This document shows positions 1 to 6,808 of a DNA stretch of 15,715 nt, in pieces; position 1 is the first letter of the stretch, and each line of letters starts with the position of its first letter. The position numbers and the translations under genes were made by a program. The stretch is taken from NCBI GenBank assembly GCA_031288675.1, contig JAITQY010000167.1:1-15715 (forward strand). The letters run 5' to 3'. The notes beneath the pieces were generated by a model. It saw nothing but the letters and a program-made list of their open reading frames with translations. It did no database searches and was not told the DNA's origin. Origin of the DNA: Oscillospiraceae bacterium (GTDB lineage Bacteria; Bacillota; Clostridia; Oscillospirales; Oscillospiraceae).

Positions 1-34
1 AATATTTGTGTGTAATCGTAAATAATTTGTGAAC

Positions 35-62
35 AACAGGGCGAATAATTATTCGCCCTGTT
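35..62 (-). terminator. Palindromic terminator after ridA
   Basis: A perfect 12-bp stem (35-46 with 51-62) closes on a 4-nt AATT loop and begins 15 nt after the ridA stop codon. On the minus strand the sequence after the stem is only moderately T-rich (GTTCACAAATTATTT), while on the plus strand it is followed by T-rich sequence. It may therefore act in both directions. It is placed where the tig-clpP-clpX-hprK-ridA transcript should end. Confidence 0.65.
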
Positions 63-77
63 TGATTTGATTTAATT

Positions 78-452
78 TTAGTTTTCTATTACGGCGACCG
101 CTTCGATTTCTACGCTGACGCCTTTCGGGAGCGCGGCTACGGCAACACAACTGCGTGCCGGAGCGGATGTAAAATACTTAGCGTAAATAGAGTTGAACTC
201 CGCAAAGTCACCCATATTTGTAAGGAAGCAAGTGGTTTTAACGACGTTAGAGAAACCGGTTCCGGCGGCTTGCAGTACGGCTGAGAGATTTGCGATCGCA
301 AGCTCAGTCTGAGCCGCAATGCCCTCAGGCACATCTCCGCTTACCGGGTCAACCGGGATCGCTCCGCTGCAATACAGCATATTACCGGCAAGTATCGCCT
401 GACTGTATGGTCCTATAGGCGCAGGCGCGTTGGATGTTAGAATCGTTTTCAT
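78..452 (-). CDS. ridA: RidA family enamine/imine deaminase
   Basis: RidA (YjgF/YER057c/UK114 family) is a small cytosolic homotrimeric protein. It hydrolyses reactive enamine/imine intermediates released by PLP enzymes such as threonine dehydratase, giving 2-oxoacids and ammonia. The 124-residue product has the usual family length. Visible family marks are the N-terminal APIGPYSQA motif (residues 11-19, with the conserved Tyr), PARSCV near 98-103 with the Arg that binds the substrate carboxylate, LPKGVSVEIEA at 108-118 and the terminal VAVIEN. The ATG at 452 is chosen because AAGGAG lies 8-9 nt upstream. A TTG further upstream at 473 overlaps that ribosome site and would add seven unconserved residues. 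It is the last gene of the minus-strand operon, 47 nt after hprK, and ends at a palindromic terminator. The sequence does not separate true RidA from other Rid subfamilies with certainty. Confidence 0.93.
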   Translation of the reverse strand: MKTILTSNAPAPIGPYSQAILAGNMLYCSGAIPVDPVSGDVPEGIAAQTELAIANLSAVLQAAGTGFSNVVKTTCFLTNMGDFAEFNSIYAKYFTSAPARSCVAVAALPKGVSVEIEAVAVIEN

Positions 453-499
453 TTGCGGCACACTCCTTAGCAATTAGCGTGAAATACGGACGAAACGGC

Positions 500-1435
500 T
501 TAGACGTCCTGCGGATTGAGATGCTCGAGAAGGCGTTCCTGAAGAGCTTTAGCGGCGTTGAAGCCCATTTTACGCTGTTTATTGTTCATTGCGGCAACCT
601 CCACGATGACAGCAAGGTTTCGACCGGGTGCAACCGGAACAAGCATAGACGGAACCTTAACGTCTAAAATCTCCGTATAGTTGGTATCAGCGCCGAGCCT
701 GTCATAATGCTCATGTTCTGACCATTGCTGGAAGTCAATCACAAGGTCGATTGTAGTGCTGTTACTAACCGCGCCCATCCCGTACAGGCGGCGCACATCA
801 ATAACGCCTATACCGCGAAGTTCCATATAGTGACGAATCAGGTCGGGCGCGGAGCCGATAAGCGTGTTATAAGATACCCGCTTAATTTCCACCGCGTCAT
901 CCGCAACCAGCATATGTCCGCGCTTTATAAGCTCAATAGCGGTTTCGCTTTTTCCGGAGCCGCTGTCACCGGTCATAAAAATGCCCTCGCCGTAGACTTC
1001 AACGAGTACTCCGTGACGGGTAATGGACGGAGCAAGCATAGCGTTAAGACGCGCGATAATCTCTGCGGAAAACTGCGAAGTGTCTTTTTCTGTGGAGAAC
1101 AGCGGGACATTATAGCGGCGCGCCTGATCCAGCGCCTCGCTATATATCTCCATATTGTTGCATATAACGAGAGCGGGAATATTGCGTTTGAAAAGCTCTG
1201 TAAATACCTTACGGCGCTCATCCGACGGCAGCGTTTTAAGATACATTATCTCTACGATGCCCATAAATTGCAAACGGTTGTTATCAAACTGAGTGTAAAA
1301 ACCTACAAGCTGAAGTCCCGGTCGGTTGACTGCCGACGTCGTAATCGTGCGTGTACTGAAGTCATCCGGCGTATATTCTATTTTAAGCCGGAGAAGTTCG
1401 GCGAGTTTTTCCAGCTGTACTGATTGTTCGGACAT
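500..1435 (-). CDS. hprK: HPr kinase/phosphorylase
   Basis: HprK phosphorylates HPr (PtsH) on Ser46 using ATP or PPi when glycolytic intermediates are high, and dephosphorylates it when phosphate rises. HPr-Ser-P then acts as CcpA corepressor, so this is the sensor of carbon catabolite repression in Firmicutes. The 311-residue length is typical. The N-terminal regulatory domain spans about 1-130. The catalytic domain has the conserved His of the TRHGV motif (H141), the P-loop GDSGSGKS (156-163), the ADD acid pair (178-180), the HprK signature ELRGIGVIDVRRLYGMGAV (205-223) and a C-terminal block with APGRNLAVIVEVAAMN (269-284) typical of the oligomer interface. The start is ATG with GAGG four nt upstream, a short spacing. 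It lies 63 nt after clpX in the same direction with no terminator between, so it is probably cotranscribed with the Clp genes. Confidence 0.97.
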   Translation of the reverse strand: MSEQSVQLEKLAELLRLKIEYTPDDFSTRTITTSAVNRPGLQLVGFYTQFDNNRLQFMGIVEIMYLKTLPSDERRKVFTELFKRNIPALVICNNMEIYSEALDQARRYNVPLFSTEKDTSQFSAEIIARLNAMLAPSITRHGVLVEVYGEGIFMTGDSGSGKSETAIELIKRGHMLVADDAVEIKRVSYNTLIGSAPDLIRHYMELRGIGVIDVRRLYGMGAVSNSTTIDLVIDFQQWSEHEHYDRLGADTNYTEILDVKVPSMLVPVAPGRNLAVIVEVAAMNNKQRKMGFNAAKALQERLLEHLNPQDV

Positions 1436-1498
1436 AAGACCTCAATTTAGCAGACAGAATTTGTACGGATTAGCGGGCGCAGCATTAAATGTAATCGG

Positions 1499-2794
1499 TT
1501 AAGCAGCTTTAAGAAGTTCCGGAGGATCGCCTTTTGTTACGCACTCTCGGGTAATTGTTATCTTGCGGATAGATTTATCTTCGGGAACTTCATACATTGT
1601 GTCGGTCATAATAGACTCCACTATGCTTCGCAGGGCACGGGCGCCGATTTTCATTTCTACCGCGCGGTCGGCAATAGCGTCGAGAGCGTCATCGGTGAAC
1701 TCTAACTCCACGTCATCATAGCCGAGCAGTATTTTATACTGTTTCGTTAAAGCGTTTTTCGGTTCGGTAAGGATTTTTACAAGGTCGTCGCGGTTAAGCG
1801 CGCGCAGCGGAGTAATAATCGGCAGGCGACCGCATAGCTCCGGAATCAGCCCATACTTGAGTATATCCGCGCTTTGCGCCTGCTCGAAAATATTGCCGCG
1901 CTCTTCGCGATCATGTTCGCCAAGCACTGTTGCGCTGAATCCGATAGATTTTTTGTTAACGCGGTCTTCAATGATTTTTTCCAAACCCGCGAACGCGCCG
2001 CCGCAGATGAATAAGATATTGGTGGTGTCGATTTTAACCATCTCCGCGCCCGGATGCTTGCGACCGCCGCCGGGCGGCACAGCCGCTACCGTTCCCTCAA
2101 GGATTTTAAGCAACGCCTGCTGAACACCCTCGCCGCTGACGTCGCGGGTAATACTTACGTTTTCGCTTCGGCGTGAAATCTTATCAATTTCGTCAATGTA
2201 TATAATTCCGCGCTGAGTCTTCTCAATGTCACCGCCGGCAGCCTGAAAGAGCCTTACAAGGATATTTTCAACGTCGTCACCGACATAACCGGCTTCAGTG
2301 AGCGTGGTTGCGTCAGCAATAGCGAAAGGCACGTCTAAAATTTTTGCTAAAGTTTGCGCTACATAGGTCTTTCCGCAGCCCGTAGGACCTAAAAGAAGAA
2401 TATTGCTCTTTTGAAGCTCCACAGAATCCGCTTCGTCATCGGGGTTTTGCGACGTATGCAGCAAACGCTTGTAGTGATTATAGACTGCTACAGAGAGGGT
2501 ACGCTTAGCGGTGTCCTGACCGATTATATACTGGTCAAGGAACTTCTTTATTTCGTGAGGTTTCGGAAGCTTTTCAAGCGGAGTACGGTCGTCGCGTATG
2601 ACCTTTTCTCCTATCGCGCTCTGGCGCGTGGGAAGTTCTACTCCGCGCCGCTCCAAAATTCCAACACACGTATCAACGCAGGACTCACAAATAAATGCGT
2701 TCTTGCCCGACAGTAAATGTCCAGTTTCTTCCGAAGACTTTCCGCAGAAAGAACAGCGAACACTCGGACGAATATTATCAATAAAATTTGCCAT
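1499..2794 (-). CDS. clpX: ATP-dependent Clp protease ATP-binding subunit ClpX
   Basis: ClpX is the hexameric AAA+ unfoldase that recognises tagged substrates, for example ssrA-tagged proteins, and threads them into ClpP. The 431-residue protein is full length. Domains in order: an N-terminal C4 zinc-binding domain (Cys14, Cys17, Cys36, Cys39), then the AAA+ module with Walker A GPTGCGKT (136-143), pore-1 loop GYVG (169-172), Walker B IIYIDEID (197-204), the RKH loop (245-247) and the IGF loop that docks on ClpP (284-286). Near the C-terminus the sensor-2 motif GARALR is present. The gene begins 33 nt after clpP and has GGAGG close in front of the ATG (4 nt spacing). Every catalytic and interaction motif is intact, so a working ClpXP pair is expected. 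Confidence 0.98.
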   Translation of the reverse strand: MANFIDNIRPSVRCSFCGKSSEETGHLLSGKNAFICESCVDTCVGILERRGVELPTRQSAIGEKVIRDDRTPLEKLPKPHEIKKFLDQYIIGQDTAKRTLSVAVYNHYKRLLHTSQNPDDEADSVELQKSNILLLGPTGCGKTYVAQTLAKILDVPFAIADATTLTEAGYVGDDVENILVRLFQAAGGDIEKTQRGIIYIDEIDKISRRSENVSITRDVSGEGVQQALLKILEGTVAAVPPGGGRKHPGAEMVKIDTTNILFICGGAFAGLEKIIEDRVNKKSIGFSATVLGEHDREERGNIFEQAQSADILKYGLIPELCGRLPIITPLRALNRDDLVKILTEPKNALTKQYKILLGYDDVELEFTDDALDAIADRAVEMKIGARALRSIVESIMTDTMYEVPEDKSIRKITITRECVTKGDPPELLKAA

Positions 2795-2827
2795 TCATCC
2801 TCCCAATAATGTCTTAGTTGTGTGTTA

Positions 2828-3427
2828 TCACTCGCGGTTATAGATAACCTTGTCAATCAATCCGTATTCTTTAGCTTCTTCCGCAGTCATAAAATTGTCG
2901 CGCTCGGTATCAGCTTTAACGCGCTCAATCGGCTGACCTGTGTTATCGGCAAGTATACGGTTAAGTTTTTCTTTCATTTGGAGAATACGCTTTGCGTGAA
3001 TCTCAATATCTGTAGCCTGACCCTGCGTTCCGCCGGACGGCTGATGGATCATAATCTCGCTGTTCGGCAAGGCTATACGCTTGCCTTTTGTTCCGGCGGA
3101 CAGCAGGAACGCGCCCATTGACGCAGCCATCCCGACGCACATTGTAGCGACGTCGCATTTGACGAACTGCATAGTGTCATAAATAGCCATTCCGCTTGTG
3201 ATGGAACCGCCCGGGCTGTTGATGTAAAACTGAATATCCTTATCCGGGTCCTGCGCTTCAAGAAAGAGCATCTGCGCAACCACAAGCGTCGCTGTGGTGT
3301 CGTTTACCTCATCGGAAAGGAATATGATACGATCGTTAAGCAGGCGGGAGAAGATGTCATAACTGCGCTCTCCGCGCGAGGTCTGTTCAATGACGTACGG
3401 CACGAGACTTGCATTTTTCGGAATCAT
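2828..3427 (-). CDS. clpP: ATP-dependent Clp protease proteolytic subunit ClpP
   Basis: ClpP is a serine protease that forms a double heptameric barrel in the cytosol and degrades substrates delivered by ClpX or ClpC. The 199-residue product has the Ser-His-Asp triad at Ser103 (in GMAASMG), His128 (in MIHQPSGG) and Asp177 (in TERDNFM). It also has the glycine-rich SPGGSITSG strand (71-79) that forms the oxyanion region. The start codon overlaps the tig stop as ATGA, a 4-nt overlap that suggests translational coupling. AGGAGG lies 7 nt upstream, inside the end of tig. No long propeptide is visible. The tig-clpP-clpX order is conserved across many bacteria. Confidence 0.98.
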   Translation of the reverse strand: MIPKNASLVPYVIEQTSRGERSYDIFSRLLNDRIIFLSDEVNDTTATLVVAQMLFLEAQDPDKDIQFYINSPGGSITSGMAIYDTMQFVKCDVATMCVGMAASMGAFLLSAGTKGKRIALPNSEIMIHQPSGGTQGQATDIEIHAKRILQMKEKLNRILADNTGQPIERVKADTERDNFMTAEEAKEYGLIDKVIYNRE

Positions 3428-4905
3428 TTTGTTTCCTCCTCTGTATCAGCTTTCTTGGATTTGGGTTTGCGCACGGTTTTAGGTTTATCTTCTGACGGAA
3501 CGTCCGCACCGGCTTCATCAGATTTTTTCTTAGCCGATGATTTGGATTTTGGTTCAGCGTCTTCTACGGCTGACGCCTTTGCTTTGACCGTCTTTTTTGC
3601 TTTAGCAGGCTTTTCTTCGGCTTCCGGTTCAGCTTCAAGCGCGGTGGAGTTAGCAATAATCACATCTGCGATCTTGGTGAGCAGCACACCGTGTTCAAAT
3701 GCCGCAGTATTATCAACGAAAGTCTTAACGGACTCCGCGTCAACGCCGTAGTTTTCTGCAAGTTTAGAGTATTCGCGCTCTTTGTCTTCATCGGTGAGTT
3801 CTACGTTTTCAAGTTTGCCGATTTCTGCAAGGCAGAGTTCGCTGCGCAGATTTTTTTCAGCGTTTTCATTAATGGTCTTGGTGAACTCCGCATCGTTGCC
3901 AACAAGCTTGTTGTAGGTTTCATAATCAATGCCCATACGCGCCGCCTGACGCTCAATAAGCTGCTGTTTGCGGTCTTCAATGAGCGATTCGTGAAGGTCG
4001 ATTGCGGTGTTTGCGGTTATCTGCTCCATAAGTTTGTCGAGGAACGCGTCACGCGCACCGTCGTCAGCGCGCTCCTGAAGCTCTTTGCGAATGCTGTCGC
4101 GATACTCGGCAAGCGTGTCGAACTCGGAAACGTCTTTCGCAAAATCATCGTCAAGCTGCGGAAGAAGCTTTTCTTTTACCTCGTGAACATGTACTTTGAA
4201 CGAAGCGTCTTTGTTTTGAAATTCTTCCGCGTGGTACTCCGCCGGGAAAGTAACGTTGACCTCGCGGTCTTCTTCGGCTTTTGCGCCGAACAGCTGGTCT
4301 TCAAAACCCGGAATAAAAGAGTTGCTGCCAAGCTCTAAGCTGTGGTTTTCGCCTTTGCCGCCCGGGAACGCGGTTCCGTCAACATAACCTACATAGTCAA
4401 TTACGACGGTGTCTCCTTTTTTCGCGGGACGGTCACAAGTGACGACGCTGCCGTTGCGTTCGCGAACGGATTCAATACGCGCGTCTATCGCGGCTTCATC
4501 AACCGTTGCCGCCGGTTTAACGGCGCTAAGCCCCCTGTACTGACCAAGCTCTACAACGGGGTAATTAGGTACGGAAAGCTCAATTTCGACCTCTTTTGTT
4601 TCTTCGTTATAGTCGGCTTTGTCGATCCACGCCTGAGCCGCAGGTTTAAGCTCTTTCTCTTTAACTACAAACTCCAGCGCGGCGCCGAGATTATCATTGA
4701 TTGCGTCATCCCAAAATATGCGCTCACCATAGAATTTTTCGATCATCTTGCGAGGAGCTTTACCTTTGCGGAATCCCGGCAGCGAAATGTTCTTGCGCTG
4801 CTTTAAGTATACCTCATTGACAAAGGTTTCAAACTTATCTTTTGTGATAACCACCTTTGCCGCGGCAACGTTTTTTGCTCCCAGCTCAAACTGTCTGATT
4901 TCCAA
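3424..4905 (-). CDS. tig: Trigger factor, ribosome-bound chaperone and prolyl isomerase
   Basis: Trigger factor binds the ribosome near the exit tunnel and shields nascent chains. With the TTG start the protein is 493 residues. The ribosome-binding domain carries the signature GFRKGKAPRK (44-53). An FKBP-type PPIase domain follows (about 160-245, with GDTVVIDYVGYVDG and SNSFIPGFEDQLFG), then the helical chaperone domain to about residue 420. A tail of about 70 residues rich in Lys, Ala, Glu and Ser (about 421-493) looks disordered and is not part of the usual fold. TTG at 4905 is preferred: GGAGG lies 8 nt upstream, and from this start the signature sits at nearly the same residue number as in E. 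coli Tig. An ATG at 4920 would use those same bases as its second codon onward and has no ribosome site of its own. First gene of the operon, with a 4-nt overlap with clpP. Confidence 0.95.
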   Translation of the reverse strand: MEIRQFELGAKNVAAAKVVITKDKFETFVNEVYLKQRKNISLPGFRKGKAPRKMIEKFYGERIFWDDAINDNLGAALEFVVKEKELKPAAQAWIDKADYNEETKEVEIELSVPNYPVVELGQYRGLSAVKPAATVDEAAIDARIESVRERNGSVVTCDRPAKKGDTVVIDYVGYVDGTAFPGGKGENHSLELGSNSFIPGFEDQLFGAKAEEDREVNVTFPAEYHAEEFQNKDASFKVHVHEVKEKLLPQLDDDFAKDVSEFDTLAEYRDSIRKELQERADDGARDAFLDKLMEQITANTAIDLHESLIEDRKQQLIERQAARMGIDYETYNKLVGNDAEFTKTINENAEKNLRSELCLAEIGKLENVELTDEDKEREYSKLAENYGVDAESVKTFVDNTAAFEHGVLLTKIADVIIANSTALEAEPEAEEKPAKAKKTVKAKASAVEDAEPKSKSSAKKKSDEAGADVPSEDKPKTVRKPKSKKADTEEETK

Positions 4906-4918
4906 CCGAATATCCTCC
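4903..4918 (-). promoter_or_regulatory. tig ribosome binding site and TTG start
   Basis: On the minus strand GGAGG (4918-4914) is followed after 8 nt by TTG (4905-4903). The in-frame ATG at 4920 has only an AT-rich stretch upstream, with no Shine-Dalgarno. The spacing and the fit to the family N-terminus decide for TTG. TTG is a weak initiator and may set a moderate expression level. Confidence 0.65.
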
Positions 4919-4920
4919 AT

Positions 4921-4953
4921 AAAAATAATAAGCAACAGGCAGGTCTGTTACTT
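4921..4953 (-). promoter_or_regulatory. Leader hairpin with U-rich tail upstream of tig
   Basis: In the tig leader the arms 4953-4945 and 4938-4930 pair as a 9-bp stem with one G-U pair around a 6-nt loop. The stem is followed directly by TATTATTTTT (4930-4921) and then the GGAGG ribosome site. Stem plus U-run resembles an intrinsic terminator and could be an attenuator or simply a 5' stability hairpin. The stem is not very GC-rich, so termination may be partial. Confidence 0.35.
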
Positions 4954-4959
4954 CGCATT

Positions 4960-4974
4960 TGTGAAATAGTCACA
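4960..4974. repeat. Palindrome TGTGA-N5-TCACA in the tig leader
   Basis: The 15-bp palindrome TGTGAAATAGTCACA lies about 12-26 nt downstream of the predicted tig transcription start, a position suited to a repressor roadblock. Its half sites resemble those of CRP/FNR and Rex-type sites, but the spacer is 5 rather than 6 nt. The binding protein is not identifiable. Confidence 0.3.
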
Positions 4975-4992
4975 CCTATCCAGTTTTCTGAT

Positions 4993-5021
4993 ATTATACC
5001 ACACTTTCAGCGATTTGTCAA
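4993..5021 (-). promoter_or_regulatory. Consensus sigma-A promoter of the tig operon
   Basis: On the minus strand TTGACA (5021-5016) and TATAAT (4998-4993) are both perfect consensus hexamers with a 17-nt spacer. The predicted start is near 4986, giving a leader of about 80 nt before the TTG start. No CIRCE element or CtsR-type repeat is seen around it. Confidence 0.88.
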
Positions 5022-5062
5022 TAGAGGATTTTAGGATATTATCAGAAAAATATACAAAGAGC

Positions 5063-5133
5063 ATACGGCAAGAGAGCATAATTTGCTTGACATAACCAAA
5101 CAGGAGTGATATAATAATTCAAAGTTGCCGTAT
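5063..5133. repeat. 9-bp inverted repeat flanking the cassette promoter
   Basis: ATACGGCAA at 5063-5071 is the exact reverse complement of TTGCCGTAT at 5125-5133. One arm is upstream of the -35 box and the other just after the predicted start. Their centres are 62 bp apart, close to six helical turns, so a dimeric repressor could bind both faces and loop the promoter. No regulator gene is adjacent. Confidence 0.4.
5087..5115 (+). promoter_or_regulatory. Consensus sigma-A promoter of the TerB/BrxD/helicase operon
   Basis: TTGACA (5087-5092), a 17-nt spacer and TATAAT (5110-5115) form a perfect consensus promoter, back-to-back with the tig promoter and 65 bp from its -35 box. The predicted start near 5122 leaves a leader of about 22 nt with no Shine-Dalgarno. 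A second TATAAT at 5131-5136 lacks a matching -35 box. Confidence 0.85.
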
Positions 5134-5143
5134 AATATTAAAA

Positions 5144-6808
5144 ATGAAATCTATGAACAAAAACTATAAATCAACTCCTATTCCAAACAGAGCAAATTTA
5201 ACAAAAGAACAGGTCATTCAGAAGCTGCGAAGCACGGTTGACCGCATTATGAGCGCGTCCAGAAACACGTCAATTGATTTTGAAGACTATCCGTTCGCGC
5301 AAATCGAAATTGCGGATACCCCTGATAAGCGCGACGAAAGCGTCGCGTTTTCGCCGCGCGCGCAAACGATACAGTCAGACGCGCCGAGAGATAACATCCG
5401 CATACAGTTTACAGAGATGCGCCGGCTTGGAAATACTGCCGAATATTCTAACCCTTACAAGGCTAAAACATTTTATAATCAAGCGTTGTTTATGAAAGAT
5501 TTCGAGGATGATTACGACGGGGTGTCAGCGTTTTCCTCGTTCTTTCCGAATTATCAGATGATGGGTTACGAACATCTACGCACATACTTTACCTGGCGGA
5601 CACAGGTGCGGAAAGGCAATATTACCGAGACCTCCGTATCTTTTGCGTTTTTATATATTTATGAGCTTATCAACAATATCGGCGTGGAGGACGCGCAGGA
5701 CGGCTTGAATAAGCTGACGAAGTTTTGGAAAGCGTTCCGGGCTTTTAATTCCGATATTGACAAATATGTATTGCAGTGGCTGAAAGATTACCATGTGTAT
5801 TATTTGCCGGAGAACTCGTTCCGTGACTATGCTCGGCAAGAAAGGATTATGCTGCATTATCCGGCTGTGTTCGGATATGAGACGGGCAAGGATGACAGTT
5901 TTGAACTGTTTGCCGAAGTTTCTAAGTATAATATCCGCGAATCGGCATTTTACTCTGAGCAAACGCATCCGGTAATAAGCGATTGCTTTTACTTTATTCT
6001 AAACCGGCTGAGGGAGGAATTTGCCGGGAGGGGCAAACACTTTGAGGACTTTGCTTTCTATGTTATTGAGCGCGAGACATCGTGGACGCCGTTTAACCGC
6101 GCATTATTCTATCCGGTAACAGTTCAGCCTGACCGTCAAGTTATAGTCTCCGAGCGCGAAATCTACACTTGCCGCCGTAATCTGTGGACTTACCGCACGG
6201 CGCTTTTGACCGACCGCGGCGGAGCTCTTGTAGGATACGTTATGAAAGCGATGGAGGCGGAGCTGCGCAAGAAGCTTAAATTCAAGTATAAGATTTCCGC
6301 AAATGAGAATTCGCTTGACTCAGAAACGCGCAGCGGACTTGCGGAGCTTGGTATTTCACTTCCGGAACTGATTGCGCGAAGTGTTGCGGATTTCTATGCG
6401 CTGTATACGCGCACGGAAGTCAGAGTAAGCACACAGAGCCTTGCACGGATACGCAAAGAGGCGTTGGATACTCAGGGCAAACTAATCGTACCTGATAATG
6501 AGCCGGCGCAGGCAGAAGAGAAAGTTATGAGGTCTGCGGCGGTTACCAAACCTAAGCCGGACACGGATATTTGGATACAGTTTAGAGAAAGCCTTACGCA
6601 AACAGAGTTAGACGCGCTGGCGCTGATTATGCGCGGAGAAAGCTTTGAAACCTTTGCGGCGGAGCGCGGCATTATGCCGGAGGTGTTGATCGACGGCATC
6701 AATCAAAAGGCAGCTGACAGTATCGGCGATACGATTATGGAGTATGACGGCGCGGTATGCGTCTATGAAGACTATACGGAAAAACTTACAGAAACGGCGG
6801 ACAGCTAA
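5144..6808 (+). CDS. TerB N-terminal / TerB C-terminal domain protein
   Basis: A 554-residue cytosolic-looking protein with no signal peptide or membrane segment. Residues about 105-310 match the TerB-N pattern: FFPNYQMMGYEHLRTYFTWR, then an R-K-G turn, SFAFLYIYELINNIGV (166-181) and a helical remainder. Residues about 400-548 match TerB-C, best seen in the end block AAERGIMPEVLIDGINQKA (505-523) and SIGDTIME. The first 100 residues are polar and low in conservation cues. TerB-type domains occur in tellurite-resistance and phage-response gene clusters, where a metal-sensing or scaffold role has been proposed; the enzymatic function is unknown. It opens a three-gene operon and its stop overlaps the ATPase start by one base (TAATG). 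No ribosome site precedes the ATG at 5144 or the one at 5153, so the start is uncertain. The likely role, by context, is a partner or sensor for the ATPase and helicase. Confidence 0.8.
   Translation: MKSMNKNYKSTPIPNRANLTKEQVIQKLRSTVDRIMSASRNTSIDFEDYPFAQIEIADTPDKRDESVAFSPRAQTIQSDAPRDNIRIQFTEMRRLGNTAEYSNPYKAKTFYNQALFMKDFEDDYDGVSAFSSFFPNYQMMGYEHLRTYFTWRTQVRKGNITETSVSFAFLYIYELINNIGVEDAQDGLNKLTKFWKAFRAFNSDIDKYVLQWLKDYHVYYLPENSFRDYARQERIMLHYPAVFGYETGKDDSFELFAEVSKYNIRESAFYSEQTHPVISDCFYFILNRLREEFAGRGKHFEDFAFYVIERETSWTPFNRALFYPVTVQPDRQVIVSEREIYTCRRNLWTYRTALLTDRGGALVGYVMKAMEAELRKKLKFKYKISANENSLDSETRSGLAELGISLPELIARSVADFYALYTRTEVRVSTQSLARIRKEALDTQGKLIVPDNEPAQAEEKVMRSAAVTKPKPDTDIWIQFRESLTQTELDALALIMRGESFETFAAERGIMPEVLIDGINQKAADSIGDTIMEYDGAVCVYEDYTEKLTETADS

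Noticed and set aside
725..1423. 232-codon open frame antisense to hprK
   Set aside because: It lies entirely opposite a confident hprK with all catalytic motifs, has no ribosome site and resembles no known protein.
3691..4338. 215-codon open frame antisense to tig
   Set aside because: It mirrors the codon pattern of tig, has low-complexity Phe/Val-rich translation and no start signal.
4960..4974. Rex or CRP operator
   Set aside because: The half sites resemble both, but the 5-nt spacer does not fit their usual spacing, so it is listed only as a palindrome.
4921..5060. CIRCE or CtsR heat-shock operator before tig
   Set aside because: Neither TTAGCACTC-N9-GAGTGCTAA nor tandem GGTCAAA heptads are present.
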